Below are positions 34,820-43,900 of a stretch of 64,000 nucleotides of DNA, one piece after another. This stretch comes from an uncultured Centipeda sp. (GTDB lineage Bacteria > Bacillota > Negativicutes > Selenomonadales > Selenomonadaceae). The translations under genes were made by a program, and so were the position numbers. The stretch is taken from positions 195,049 through 259,048 of the forward strand of contig CAJPQT010000001.1 of NCBI GenBank assembly GCA_905372865.1, in the 5' to 3' direction. The number at the start of each line of letters is the position of its first letter. The first letter of the stretch is position 1. The notes under the pieces are model-generated. The model was not told the DNA's origin, searched no databases, and worked only from the letters and a program-made list of their open reading frames with translations.

Positions 34820-36181
34820 TCAGTTCGTCAGCGACCGCGTCGGTGCAGGAATCCGCCCGCCGCGTGCAATGAATGCCGCCGAGCTGAATCCGCTGCGTAC
34901 GGGCACAATCGGCGAGTAGCCAAGGAGACCGCCGAAGGATACGCCCTCACCGACCTTCTTGCCCGGTACAGGGATCACGCGCACCGCCGTTGTCTTATTG
35001 TTTACCATGCCGATGGCCGCCTCGTCCGCAATGATCGCAGAGATGGTCGCCGCAGACGTATCCCCCTCGATCGCAATCATATCCAGACCAACCGAGCAGA
35101 CACAGGTCATTGCCTCGAGTTTTTCAATGGAGAGACTGCCGCGCTCCACCGCGTCAATCATTCCCTCATCCTCGCTCACGGGAATGAACGCCCCCGAGAG
35201 CCCGCCGACATGAGAGCTCGCCATGAGCCCGCCCTTCTTCACCGCATCGTTGAGGAGTGCAAGTGCCGCCGTCGTTCCCGGTGCACCGCACGCCTCAAGC
35301 CCCATCTCCTCGAGGATGCGCGCAACGCTGTCCCCGACTTCCGAGGTCGGTGCAAGCGAGAGATCGATGATGCCGAACGGTACGCCCAGACGGCGCGATG
35401 CCTCACGTGCGACGAGCTGTCCCACGCGCGTAATCTTGAACGCCGTACGCTTGATAGTCTCTGCAATCTCCGTAAAGTCCGCGCCCTTGAGATCCTCAAG
35501 CGCGTGCTTCACGACACCCGGGCCACTGACCCCCACATTGATGACACGGTCGCCCTCGGCAACGCCGTGGAAGGCACCCGCCATAAAGGGGTTGTCCCCC
35601 GGAGCATTGCAGAACACAACGATCTTCGCGCAGCCGATTGCCTCCTGCTCACGCGTCAGCTCTGCCGTGCGCTTGATCACCTCGCCCATCTCACGCACCG
35701 CATCCATATTAATGCCCGCCTTCGTCGAGCCGATGTTCACCGAGGAGCAGACAATGTCTGTCGCCGCCATCGCCTGTGGGATCGAATCGATGAGTACGCG
35801 GTCGCCGTGCGTCATCCCCTTTTCGACGAGCGCAGAAAAGCCACCGATAAAGTTGACCCCAACCGTCTTTGCCGCACGATCAAGCGCCTCCGCCACGGGC
35901 ACAAACGAGTCCGTCTGACATGCGTCCGCCGCAATCGCAATCGGCGTGACGGAGATGCGCTTGTTGATGATGGGGATGCCGTACTCCATCTCAATGTCCT
36001 CGCCCGTACGAACAAGATACTCTGCCGAGCGCGTGATCTTCTCATACACATTCTGGCAGAACTTGTCAATGTTCGGGTGCGCACAGTCGCGCAGGGAAAT
36101 GCCCATCGTGATCGTACGCACATCGAGGCGGTTCTCCGTAATCATCCGATTGGTTTCACGGATGTCGTCAAATGTAATCAC
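34820..36181 (-). CDS. UPF0210 (DUF711) family protein, PFL-like fold
   Basis: A 453-residue protein of the conserved UPF0210 family, distantly related to glycyl-radical enzyme folds but without a glycyl-radical motif that I can see. Recognisable stretches are TITMGISLRDCAHPNIDKF, FIGGFSALVEKGMTHGD, VFCNAPGDNPFMAGAFHGV and GMVNNKTTAVRVIPVPG. The activity is unknown. It almost always follows an UPF0237 ACT protein, as it does here (15-base gap). Starts at GTG with GAGGAG seven bases upstream. Confidence 0.9.
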   Translation of the reverse strand: MITFDDIRETNRMITENRLDVRTITMGISLRDCAHPNIDKFCQNVYEKITRSAEYLVRTGEDIEMEYGIPIINKRISVTPIAIAADACQTDSFVPVAEALDRAAKTVGVNFIGGFSALVEKGMTHGDRVLIDSIPQAMAATDIVCSSVNIGSTKAGINMDAVREMGEVIKRTAELTREQEAIGCAKIVVFCNAPGDNPFMAGAFHGVAEGDRVINVGVSGPGVVKHALEDLKGADFTEIAETIKRTAFKITRVGQLVAREASRRLGVPFGIIDLSLAPTSEVGDSVARILEEMGLEACGAPGTTAALALLNDAVKKGGLMASSHVGGLSGAFIPVSEDEGMIDAVERGSLSIEKLEAMTCVCSVGLDMIAIEGDTSAATISAIIADEAAIGMVNNKTTAVRVIPVPGKKVGEGVSFGGLLGYSPIVPVRSGFSSAAFIARGGRIPAPTRSLTN

Positions 36182-36196
36182 TCTGCCGCTCCTCGC

Positions 36197-36469
36197 TCAA
36201 ATGCTGTGCATGACCTGAAAAATCTCCTGGTGCTGGAGCTTGATCTCAAGACCGCGCTCCTCCCCCTTTTTCCGCAGAAGTTCCTGCAGCTCCTTCAGGC
36301 GGATCTCCGCATCGTCCGGCATCTCGGCAATCATGACCATGTTGAAGAACCCGTCCATGATATTCTGATTCACATTCATGATATTCACGCGCTGCTCCGC
36401 GAGAATCCCGCTCACCATCGCCACAATACCGACTTGATCTCGTCCGACAATCGTCACAACCAGCTTCAT
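36197..36469 (-). CDS. UPF0237 ACT-domain protein
   Basis: A 90-residue single ACT domain plus a short tail (MKLVVTIVGRDQVGIVAMVS, then NIMNVNQNIMDGFFNMVM). It belongs to the UPF0237 group, relatives of the GcvR regulator, and probably binds an amino acid to regulate the neighbouring UPF0210 protein; this is inference from constant gene pairing. ATG 36469 is chosen because AGGAG lies eight bases upstream. First gene of the operon running to tyrA. Confidence 0.88.
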   Translation of the reverse strand: MKLVVTIVGRDQVGIVAMVSGILAEQRVNIMNVNQNIMDGFFNMVMIAEMPDDAEIRLKELQELLRKKGEERGLEIKLQHQEIFQVMHSI

Positions 36470-36533
36470 CGTCGTCACTCCTCAGAAAAATATACACTCA
36501 CCCAATGCAAATTGTGATAGAGATATACACTAA

Positions 36534-36562
36534 GTTATAGCAGAAAATACCGAAAGCGTCAA
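36534..36562 (-). promoter_or_regulatory. Promoter of the UPF0237-UPF0210-nth-argA-like-aroF-tyrA operon
   Basis: Minus strand TTGACG (36557-36562), 17-bp spacer, TATAAC (36534-36539). Downstream, the octamer GTGTATAT occurs twice about 37 bases apart (roughly 36490-36535), which could be a regulatory site. Confidence 0.8.
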
Positions 36563-36604
36563 TCAATATGCCGCTTTCACCTTATATTACAAACATATAT
36601 ACGC

Positions 36605-36649
36605 GAAAAAATCCCCATGCGTCGATGAAAGGTTCGTCGCATGGGGATT
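36605..36649 (-). terminator. Terminator of the cdr-arsR-ferredoxin operon
   Basis: Minus strand arms AATCCCCATGCG and CGCATGGGGATT (12 bp, complementary without mismatch) around a 16-base loop, then TTTTTC. It lies 18 bases after the stop of the polyferredoxin gene. Confidence 0.9.
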
Positions 36650-36667
36650 GATTGTATGGAGATGGTA

Positions 36668-37291
36668 TCAGTCATTCGGACAAATGCCACGCTCATTGAA
36701 ATCTGCCGCTCTCATTTCCTTCGGCACTTTTACACGGCAGATCGCCTGTGTCATCGTTCCCATCGGACAGATGACGCACCATGCACGCGGACGATAGCGC
36801 AGCATCATCAAAATGCCGATGATTGCCGAGGTCAGCATGAGGCTGTAGAAGCCGAAGGCGAACTGTGCAGCCCACGGTGCGCCATCTCCGCTGTACGCCC
36901 AGCCCCACGGCACATCAAACAGCCAGAACAGTGTCACCGTCTCCCGCAGAGGAGCACCTGCCGCCGCATGATAGCTTACGACCATCACATTAGCAAACAT
37001 GGTCAGAAAGAACGCCAAGAATCCATAGCGGAACCGCCGACTGCGCAGCCACGTTGGCAGTTCATTTCGTGCGGAAAGATGCAGACGGCTGCCGAGCAGC
37101 TGAAAGAGCTGTCCACGATCACAGTAGTGATTGCAGTAATCCTTGTTTCCCGCCAGCAGGGCAAAGGCGAGCGGTGTGAGAAAGCAGATCATACCGAGCC
37201 ATGCGAACAGAATATTGACAAAACCCAGTGAGAAATACACGATGGAGAAGATCCAAAAATATTGATACCATCGCTTGCCCCTCGTCCTCAT
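36668..37291 (-). CDS. NapH/CcoG-like polyferredoxin membrane protein
   Basis: A 207-residue membrane protein with about four hydrophobic segments (FWIFSIVYFSLGFVNILFAWL, FLAFFLTMFANVMVV, FAFGFYSLMLTSAIIGI). Two cysteine clusters flank them: CNHYCDRGQLFQLLG near residue 55 and WCVICPMGTMTQAIC near residue 175, the layout of 4Fe-4S-binding NapH/YccM-type electron-transfer proteins. It probably passes electrons between the membrane and the small ferredoxin encoded just upstream, whose stop it overlaps (ATGA). ATG 37291 has GGAGGTG eight bases upstream. Partner enzyme unknown. Confidence 0.82.
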   Translation of the reverse strand: MRTRGKRWYQYFWIFSIVYFSLGFVNILFAWLGMICFLTPLAFALLAGNKDYCNHYCDRGQLFQLLGSRLHLSARNELPTWLRSRRFRYGFLAFFLTMFANVMVVSYHAAAGAPLRETVTLFWLFDVPWGWAYSGDGAPWAAQFAFGFYSLMLTSAIIGILMMLRYRPRAWCVICPMGTMTQAICRVKVPKEMRAADFNERGICPND

Positions 37292-37491
37292 GTGCACACC
37301 TCCATTCGTATGATCTCCGCCGGACACTCACGACTGCACATACCGCAGCCGACACAGCGTGCAGGATCGACCACCGCATAGAGCCCGCGCCTAACGGAGA
37401 TTGCTCCACGCGGGCACACACTCTGACACGTTCCGCAGGCAACGCAGCTTCCGCGTTCAACAACAGGGAGTGGCCGTTTCCTCGTCCCCAT
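37288..37491 (-). CDS. Small 2x[4Fe-4S] ferredoxin
   Basis: A 67-residue protein with two complete cluster motifs, CVACGTCQSVCP and CVGCGMCSRECP, the bacterial-type ferredoxin pattern CxxCxxCxxxCP. ATG 37491 lies 35 bases inside the 3' end of the ArsR-type gene in another frame, with GAGGGGG eight bases upstream, so translation is coupled. It likely carries electrons for the adjacent membrane polyferredoxin. Confidence 0.9.
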   Translation of the reverse strand: MGTRKRPLPVVERGSCVACGTCQSVCPRGAISVRRGLYAVVDPARCVGCGMCSRECPAEIIRMEVCT

Positions 37492-37795
37492 GAGCCGCCC
37501 CCTCCTCGTCTGCCCCACAGAGCAGCGCACGCAAGATCTTTGCAACACGCGCATCCTTCAACTGATAAGCAACCTCGAGCCCGCTGCGTTCTCCACGGAT
37601 CAGCCCCGCCTGGCGCAGCTTGCTCAGATGCTGCGACACGGTGGACTGCGGTGCATCCAGACAATCCTGCATATAGGAGACATTACAGCTCCCCTCGCGC
37701 AGGAGGCGGCGTACAATACAGAGCCGTACGGGATGCGCCAATGCCCGCAAGAAATCTGCGGCCTCCTCGAGACGTTCCTGATCCTCAAGCACCAT
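37457..37795 (-). CDS. ArsR/SmtB-family transcriptional regulator, cysteine-rich
   Basis: A 112-residue winged-helix protein: LRALAHPVRLCIVRRLL and DAPQSTVSQHLSKLRQAGLI (recognition helix) are typical ArsR family. It has cysteines at 26, 37, 45 and 93 and ends in a Cys-Cys pair. The classical metal-site motif CVC in helix 3 is not present. Its partners (CoA-disulfide reductase with rhodanese) point to a dithiol sensor of reactive sulfur like BigR/SqrR, but metal sensing is not excluded. ATG 37795 has GGAG nine bases upstream and overlaps the reductase gene. It probably represses its own operon through the dyad at 39483-39502. Confidence 0.88.
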   Translation of the reverse strand: MVLEDQERLEEAADFLRALAHPVRLCIVRRLLREGSCNVSYMQDCLDAPQSTVSQHLSKLRQAGLIRGERSGLEVAYQLKDARVAKILRALLCGADEEGAAHGDEETATPCC

Positions 37796-39455
37796 ATGAT
37801 TTCTCTCCTTCACACTGCATCTTCATGTAGGTATAGCCGCCGACCAGATTCTTTACAGTGAGACCATGCGCCCGCAAAATCTGCTCTGCAAGATAGCCGC
37901 GCAGCCCCATCTTGCAGCAGACGACGATCGGTACCTGCGGATCGAATTCATGCAGACGCTCGCGCAGCTGAGGCAAAGGAATGCGCTGCGCCCCTGCGAT
38001 CTCGCCCGCATGATATTCCTCCGGCGGGCGAACGTCGATGAGCCTTGCCCCTGCCGCAAGTTCCGCCGAAAGCTCGTGTGGGAGAAGCGGAATACTCCTG
38101 CCCTGCAGAATATTTTCTGCTGCATAGCCGGCCATATTCACGGGATCTTTCGCTGCGGAATACGGCGGTGCATAGGACAGCTCAAACTCTTCCAAATCCG
38201 CAACCGTGAGCGACCGCCCGATGGCAGAGGCAAGAACATCGATGCGCTTGTCCACGCCCTCCGCACCGATTGCCTGCGCCCCCAGTACAACACCGTCCGA
38301 AAGACGGAAAATCAGCTTGAGTGCAACCTCCTTTGCCCCCGGATAATAGGCCACATGATGGCGCGGGAAAATCACCGTAAAGCGATAATCCTTTCCGTAC
38401 ACCATCCCCGCTGACTGGAGGGCTCGCTCGTTCTGCCCCGTTGCCGCTGCCGTAAGACCAAATACCTTGAGCGCGGCAGTTCCAACTACGCCGCGATAGG
38501 CACGCGCCTCCCCTGCCATACGATCCGCGGCCAGACGTGCCTGACGATTGGCGGGTCCCGCAAGCGGAAGCGCCACAGCTTTTCTTGTCTGTGTGGAGCA
38601 TGTCAGCACAGCATCTCCAACTGCATAGACATGGGGAACATTGGTCGCCATATATTCATCGACCAGAATATGCCCGCGCTCCCCGAGCGCAATGCCGCTC
38701 CCGTCGAGGAACGATGTATCGGGACGCACGCCGATCGCAAGCGCGACGAAATCCCCATGTACCATACGCCCACTGGAAAGACGTACGCAGATCCCACCAT
38801 CCTCCTGCTCCTCAAATCCGGCAACTCCATCCCCAAGCGCAAGCTCTACGCCGTGCCTACGCAGCTCATCCTCAAGCAGGGAAATCATATCTGTGTCGAA
38901 GATCGGAAGGATATGCGGCATCGCCTCGACCAGAGTAACCGACAGCTCTCGCTCACACAGATTTTCCGCAAGCTCCACGCCGATGAAGCCGCCGCCGACC
39001 ACAACAACGCTGCCGCCCGTACCGATAAAGGAACGAATGCGATCCGCATCCTGCACACTGCGCAACGTCGCGATACGCGGATGATCGATGCCGGGGATCG
39101 GCGGACGCAGCGGCTTTGCCCCCGGAGAGAGCAGAAGCGCATCATAACTTTCCGTGTATACGCCGTCCGCAGAGCGCACCTCTACGGTACGATTTTCCGT
39201 ATCCACACGTGTGACCTCACTGCACACACGCACGTCGACGTTATACATCCCACGGAACTTCTCAGGAGTTTGGAGGAGCAAGTCCCTCCGCTCAGCGATG
39301 ACATCGCCGACATAGTACGGCAGCCCACAGTTTGCAAAGGATATATCCTCCCCACGCTCAAAGAGAACGATCTCCGCATGCTCATCCAATCGGCGCAGAC
39401 GTGCCGCAGCCGTCGCTCCGCCTGCCACTCCACCGACAATAATATACTTGCTCAC
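37785..39455 (-). CDS. cdr: CoA-disulfide / CoA-persulfide reductase with C-terminal rhodanese domain
   Basis: A 556-residue FAD flavoprotein. The N-terminus YIIVGGVAGGATAAARLRR binds FAD; SFANCGLPYYVGD near residue 43 holds the single redox Cys of CoA-disulfide reductases; VVVGGGFIGVELAENL near residue 155 binds NAD(P)H and YAVGDAVL near residue 280 the FAD ribityl. From about residue 460 a rhodanese domain follows with the loop VVCCKMGLRGYLAEQIL carrying the persulfide Cys. Such fusions reduce CoA persulfide or disulfide and handle sulfane sulfur. First gene of its operon, with AGGAGG before the ATG. Confidence 0.92.
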   Translation of the reverse strand: MSKYIIVGGVAGGATAAARLRRLDEHAEIVLFERGEDISFANCGLPYYVGDVIAERRDLLLQTPEKFRGMYNVDVRVCSEVTRVDTENRTVEVRSADGVYTESYDALLLSPGAKPLRPPIPGIDHPRIATLRSVQDADRIRSFIGTGGSVVVVGGGFIGVELAENLCERELSVTLVEAMPHILPIFDTDMISLLEDELRRHGVELALGDGVAGFEEQEDGGICVRLSSGRMVHGDFVALAIGVRPDTSFLDGSGIALGERGHILVDEYMATNVPHVYAVGDAVLTCSTQTRKAVALPLAGPANRQARLAADRMAGEARAYRGVVGTAALKVFGLTAAATGQNERALQSAGMVYGKDYRFTVIFPRHHVAYYPGAKEVALKLIFRLSDGVVLGAQAIGAEGVDKRIDVLASAIGRSLTVADLEEFELSYAPPYSAAKDPVNMAGYAAENILQGRSIPLLPHELSAELAAGARLIDVRPPEEYHAGEIAGAQRIPLPQLRERLHEFDPQVPIVVCCKMGLRGYLAEQILRAHGLTVKNLVGGYTYMKMQCEGEKSYGA

Positions 39456-39482
39456 ATGAATTCCTCCTCTTATCTAATCACT

Positions 39483-39519
39483 ATATCCATATATTACGAT
39501 ATAAAGATATTTATGTCAA
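39483..39519 (-). promoter_or_regulatory. cdr operon promoter with candidate ArsR operator
   Basis: Minus strand TTGACA (39514-39519), 17-bp spacer, TAATAT (39491-39496): near-consensus. The inverted repeat ATATC - 10 bases - GATAT (39483-39502) spans the -10 box, a suitable place for the ArsR-type regulator encoded in the operon to block transcription. Confidence 0.75.
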
Positions 39520-39550
39520 TAAAAAACTGAGAGTACATAAGCACCCTCAG
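39520..39550 (-). terminator. Terminator of the two secreted-protein genes
   Basis: Minus strand CTGAGGGTGC and GTACTCTCAG form a 10-bp stem (two G-U pairs) around TTAT, then TTTTTTATT. The U-run directly abuts the -35 box of the cdr promoter. Confidence 0.85.
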
Positions 39551-39597
39551 ATCAAATCATTTTCTCCTTGTAAAACATATGGGGTTTCGTTCGGATA

Positions 39598-40239
39598 CTA
39601 AAGCCCCAAATCCCCCATCTTTATTTCCTCTACACGACCGTGTTCGACCTCAAAGGCAAAACCAACGGTTGGATCTTCCTCGGAAAAGTAGATGTAATCC
39701 TCCCCATAGACCATACTCGGCTCACCATAGACGCGCCGCAGCTCCTCGACGGGCGTTCCGATCTGAACCCCCTTGCCCGATGTGAGTGCACTGTGTTTTG
39801 ACACCTTGACCAAACGCACCACGCCATCGACGAAATCAAGGGAGAGTCCATCTGTATAGTCATATTCGACCACTTCTTTGCCCGCATAACGCATGGAGCG
39901 CTCCGTCTCCACCTCAAACGGTGCGCCATAGCGCGCACGCACATCAGCCTCAGACGCCCCGTACGCAATCTCACCGAGCACCAATGCATCATGTACGATA
40001 CGCACAGCCGATCGCTGTTCCTCCACACGCTTCTGGCGCATCGCATCGGTCTCGCGTTTTGCCGCATCATCCGCCAAGAGGGTCTGATCGACCGAATCTC
40101 GTGCAATGGTGATCCGTTTCGCGCCATCTGCACCAGGCGGTGCGGTCACTGCAGCGCGAAATACATCCAATGCTATGCTTCCCACAACTCCGGCAATGAC
40201 GGCGATTCCAACGAATACTGCTCCCATCCGTATATTCAA
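39598..40239 (-). CDS. Membrane-anchored protein with two BamE-like repeats, function unknown
   Basis: A 213-residue protein. Residues 5-25 (MGAVFVGIAVIAGVVGSIAL) are a membrane anchor or uncleaved signal; a charged linker follows to about residue 85. Two repeats then appear: EIAYGASEADVRARYGAPFEV...EYDYTDGL and VQIGTPVEELRRVYGEPS...DYIYFSE, each with a G-x-V-x-x-x-YG-x-P core that resembles BamE/SmpA-type modules. The C-terminal half ends GRVEEIKMGDLGL. It is paralogous to the next gene upstream. Start is TTG 40239 with GGGGGAG nine bases upstream; an ATG four codons later has no site. Likely periplasmic; no known function. Confidence 0.65.
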   Translation of the reverse strand: MNIRMGAVFVGIAVIAGVVGSIALDVFRAAVTAPPGADGAKRITIARDSVDQTLLADDAAKRETDAMRQKRVEEQRSAVRIVHDALVLGEIAYGASEADVRARYGAPFEVETERSMRYAGKEVVEYDYTDGLSLDFVDGVVRLVKVSKHSALTSGKGVQIGTPVEELRRVYGEPSMVYGEDYIYFSEEDPTVGFAFEVEHGRVEEIKMGDLGL

Positions 40240-40317
40240 AAACGCTCTCTCCCCCGGGTCATATACCTGTCAGCGGCTAACACTCAATATGTCGTTGCTC
40301 CATCCCACGGAACAAAC

Positions 40318-40791
40318 TCAGCGGATTAGCCCCATCCTGATTTCGTCAACACGCCCATTCTCGATCTCAAAGGTAAATCCAATGGACGTGTTTCCCTCTG
40401 CAAAGTAGATGTATTTGTCCCCACGGATGGCATCCGGCTGCCCATACGTCGCAATGAGCGCATTCACATCAGTACCGACAGCGATATTTGCCGCAGTCTG
40501 CACACCGTTGCGCGCGCCAATCTCAACCTGATGAACTGCACCATCCACAAAGACGATGTCGAAGTCATTTCCGTATTCCCATTCGGTCGCCTGTCCGCCC
40601 GTGTAGACCGGATTGAACTTCGTCTCAACCTCACGCGGTGCACCATAGACACTACGAACATAGGACTCGGACGCACCGTACTCAATACCGCCAACGACGA
40701 GAGCATCCTGCGGAACAGCCGCCTCTGCCGCTCCACCGATAAGAACAGCACCCATTGCAAGACACGCAATCTGTTTTCCATAGCTGAACAT
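40318..40791 (-). CDS. Secreted protein with two BamE-like repeats, paralogue of its neighbour
   Basis: A 157-residue protein with a Sec signal peptide (QIACLAMGAVLIGGAAEAA, cleavage near residue 25). The mature part has the same two repeats as the gene at 39598: GIEYGASESYVRSVYGAPREV...WEYGNDF and IAVGTDVNALIATYGQPD...DKYIYFAEG, ending GRVDEIRMGLIR. The two genes lie 78 bases apart in the same direction without a terminator between them, so probably arose by tandem duplication. ATG 40791 is chosen with GGAG nine bases upstream; an earlier ATG abuts the GGAG. Function unknown. Confidence 0.7.
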   Translation of the reverse strand: MFSYGKQIACLAMGAVLIGGAAEAAVPQDALVVGGIEYGASESYVRSVYGAPREVETKFNPVYTGGQATEWEYGNDFDIVFVDGAVHQVEIGARNGVQTAANIAVGTDVNALIATYGQPDAIRGDKYIYFAEGNTSIGFTFEIENGRVDEIRMGLIR

Positions 40792-40866
40792 GATACACAT
40801 CTCCTTTGCGCAAAAACATTCGTTGATAAACTTCAGATGTTATGAAGAATTATAAGAAAAAACGCT

Positions 40867-40902
40867 GAAAAGCCTCTGAATACTTTCATTCAGAGGCTTT
40901 TC
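40867..40902 (-). terminator. Second stem-loop after nifJ
   Basis: A perfect 15-bp stem (arms GAAAAGCCTCTGAAT / ATTCAGAGGCTTTTC) with a 6-base loop. T-rich ends on both strands allow it to act in both directions; it backs up the nifJ terminator. Confidence 0.8.
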
Positions 40903-40928
40903 ATAGATGGTTGCCGAATAGGCAACTA

Positions 40929-40969
40929 CAAAAAAGAACTGTTGAACGAAATCTTCATTCAACAGTTCT
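40929..40969 (-). terminator. nifJ terminator
   Basis: Minus strand AGAACTGTTGAA and TTCAACAGTTCT form a perfect 12-bp stem around 11 bases, followed by TTTTTTG; starts 13 bases after the nifJ stop codon. Confidence 0.92.
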
Positions 40970-40982
40970 CTCTCATATAGGC

Positions 40983-43900
40983 TTACGCCTTTCCTGCAAG
41001 TTTCTTATAGTTGTTGTAACGTACCTCAGCATCCTTCTGCGTCTTCTCGAAGAGTGCTTCCGCCGCCTCGGGGAAGTTGCTCTTGAGGCTGATGTAGCGG
41101 TTCTCGCCGAGCAGGAATTCCTGGAACTTCGAGAAGTCCGGTTCCTTCGAGTCGAGCATGAACGGATTCTTGCCCGCCTCAATGAGCTGCGGATTGTAGC
41201 GGTAGTTCGCCCAATAGCCGCACTCGACCGCGAGCTTACCCTCAAGCTGTGCACAGCCCATGCCCTTGCGGATTCCGTGGTTGATACACGGCGAGTAGGC
41301 AATGATAAGGGACGGTCCCGGATATGCTTCCGCTTCGCTGATCGCCTTGAGCACCTGATTCTGGTCGGAGCCCATGTCGATCTGCGCCACATAGACGTAG
41401 CCGTAGGACATCGCCATCATGCCGAGATCCTTCTTCTTCGTCTTCTTGCCCGTCGCGGCAAATTCTGCAATCGCCGCCGCAGGAGTCGACTTCGATGCCT
41501 GTCCGCCCGTGTTCGAGTAGACCTCGGTATCAAAGACCATAATGTTGACATCCTCGCCCGAAGCAAGCACGTGATCCACGCCGCCAAAGCCGATGTCGTA
41601 TGCCCAGCCATCACCGCCGAAAATCCACTGCGAACGCTTGACGAAGTAGTCATTGTCCTTGTAGATGCGGCAGAGAAGCTCGTCCGTCCCCTTCTCCTTC
41701 TCAAGCAGCTCGCGCAGGAGGTCGGCGCGGTCACGCGTGCCCTCACCGCTGTCGCGCTTTTCGAGCCAGAGCTGCATTGCTGCCTGAAGCTCGGCAGAGC
41801 CCTTCTTCTCCTCGAGTGCCTGTGTCACCGCCGCCGCGATGGACTCACGCACTGCCTTCGTGCCGAGCAGCATGCCAAGGCCATACTCTGCATTGTCCTC
41901 GAACAGCGAGTTTGCCCATGCAGGACCGTACCCCTTCGGGTTCTTCGTATACGGGATTGCAGGTGCGCTTGCGCCCCAAATGGAGGAGCAGCCCGTTGCA
42001 TTGGCGATCATCATGCGGTCGCCGAAAAGCTGCGTGACGAGCTTTGCGTACGGTGTTTCGCCGCAGCCTGCGCACGCACCCGAGAACTCGAAGAGTGGCT
42101 GCTCGAACTGCGAGCCGATGACCGTCGTCTTCTTCATCGCGACGTTCTTGACCGAGACCTTCTCCGTGTCCACGCCATAGTCAAAGTACTTCTGCGCATC
42201 GCGGAGGTTGTCGTCGAGCAGTGTCATATCGAGCGCCTTGCCCGGGCAGACCTGTGCACAGTTGCCGCAGCCGAGGCAGTCAAGCGTCGAGACGGCAATC
42301 GTGAGGTTCAACCCCTTCGCCGGACGTGACTTCACGGACTGCATCCCCTCGGGCGCTGCTGCAAGCTCCTCATCCGTCGTCAGCACAGGACGAATCGTTG
42401 CGTGCGGGCAGACAAAGGAGCACTGATTACACTGGATACACTTCTCCGGACGCCATACGGGGACGGAGATCGCCGTGCCGCGCTTCTCGAACGCCGTACC
42501 GCCGACGGGGAACGTGCCGTCCTCCATGCTGAGCAGCTCGGAGATTTTGAGCTTGTCGCCCTCCTGACGGTTCATGACGTTCTGGATCTTCGTGATGAAT
42601 TCCGGCGTCTTTGCGTTGACCGGAACCTCCTCATCCACGGCATCCTTCCACTCGGCAGGAACATTCACGCGGTGGAGCGACTCGATGCCGTGATCGATCG
42701 CACCGTTGTTCATGTTGACGACCTTCTCGCCCTTGCTGCCGTAGGATGTGATAACTGCGTCCTTGAGATACTTGACCGCATCTTCGATGGGGATGATGTT
42801 CGCGAGCTTGAAGAACGCCGACTGCATGACCATGTTGAAACGTCCGCCGAGACCGAGCTCGCGGGCGATATGAACCGCATCCACCGTGTAGAACTGAATA
42901 TCGTTGGAGGCGATGTAGCGGCGCATCGACGCAGGCAGATGCGTGTTCAGCTCCTCATCCGACCAGAACGTATTGAGGAGGAACGTGCCGCCCTTCTTGA
43001 GACCTGCGAGGAGGTCGTACTGACGGACATAGGACTGCTGCGAGCAGGAGATGAAGTCCGCTTTGTTGATGAGGTACGGGCTGATGATGGGTGACTTACC
43101 GAAGCGCAGGTGGCTCATCGTGATGCCGCCCGACTTCTTCGAGTCGTATGCAAAGTATGCCTGCGCATACATATCCGTCTTGTCGCCGATGATTTTGATC
43201 GCACTCTTGTTCGCACCGACCGTGCCGTCCGAGCCGAGCCCCCAGAACTTGCACGCTGTCGTTCCCTCTTTCGTAAGGTTGACATCGCCGTGGATCGGTG
43301 TGAGGCTGCGGTGCGTGACATCGTCAACGATACCGAGCGTAAAGCCGTGCATCGGCTCATCCTTTTTCAGTTCCTCGTAGACCGCGAAGACCTGATCCGG
43401 CGTCGTGTCCTTGCCGCCGAGACCATAGCGTCCGCCGACGATGACGGGGTTCATCCCCGAGCTGTAGTACGCCGCCTTGACATCGAGGTAAAGCGGCTCG
43501 CCGAGCGATCCCGGCTCCTTTGTGCGGTCGAGGACAGCGACCTTCTGCACCGTCTTCGGGAGATACTTGAAGAAGTGCTCGACCGAGAACGGACGATAGA
43601 GGTGAACGGAGAGCAGCCCGACCTTCTCGCCCTGTGCGTTGAGGTATTCGGCAACCTCCTCCGCCGTCTGACAAACCGACCCCATTGCGATGATGACGCG
43701 ATCCGCATCGGGCGCGCCGTAGTAGTCGAAGAGGTGGTGCTCACGGCCCGTGATCTTCGCCATCTGCGCCATCGCCTCTTCAACGAGCTCGGGAATGGCA
43801 TCGTAGTAGCGGTTGACTGCCTCGCGGCCCTGGAAGTAGATGTCTGGGTTCTGTGCCGTACCGCGTACTGCCGGATGGTCCGGGTTGAGTGCACGGCGGC

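Noticed and set aside
40911..42329. 472-codon plus-strand frame opposite nifJ
   Set aside because: Antisense to conserved PFOR domains and starts in the nifJ terminator.
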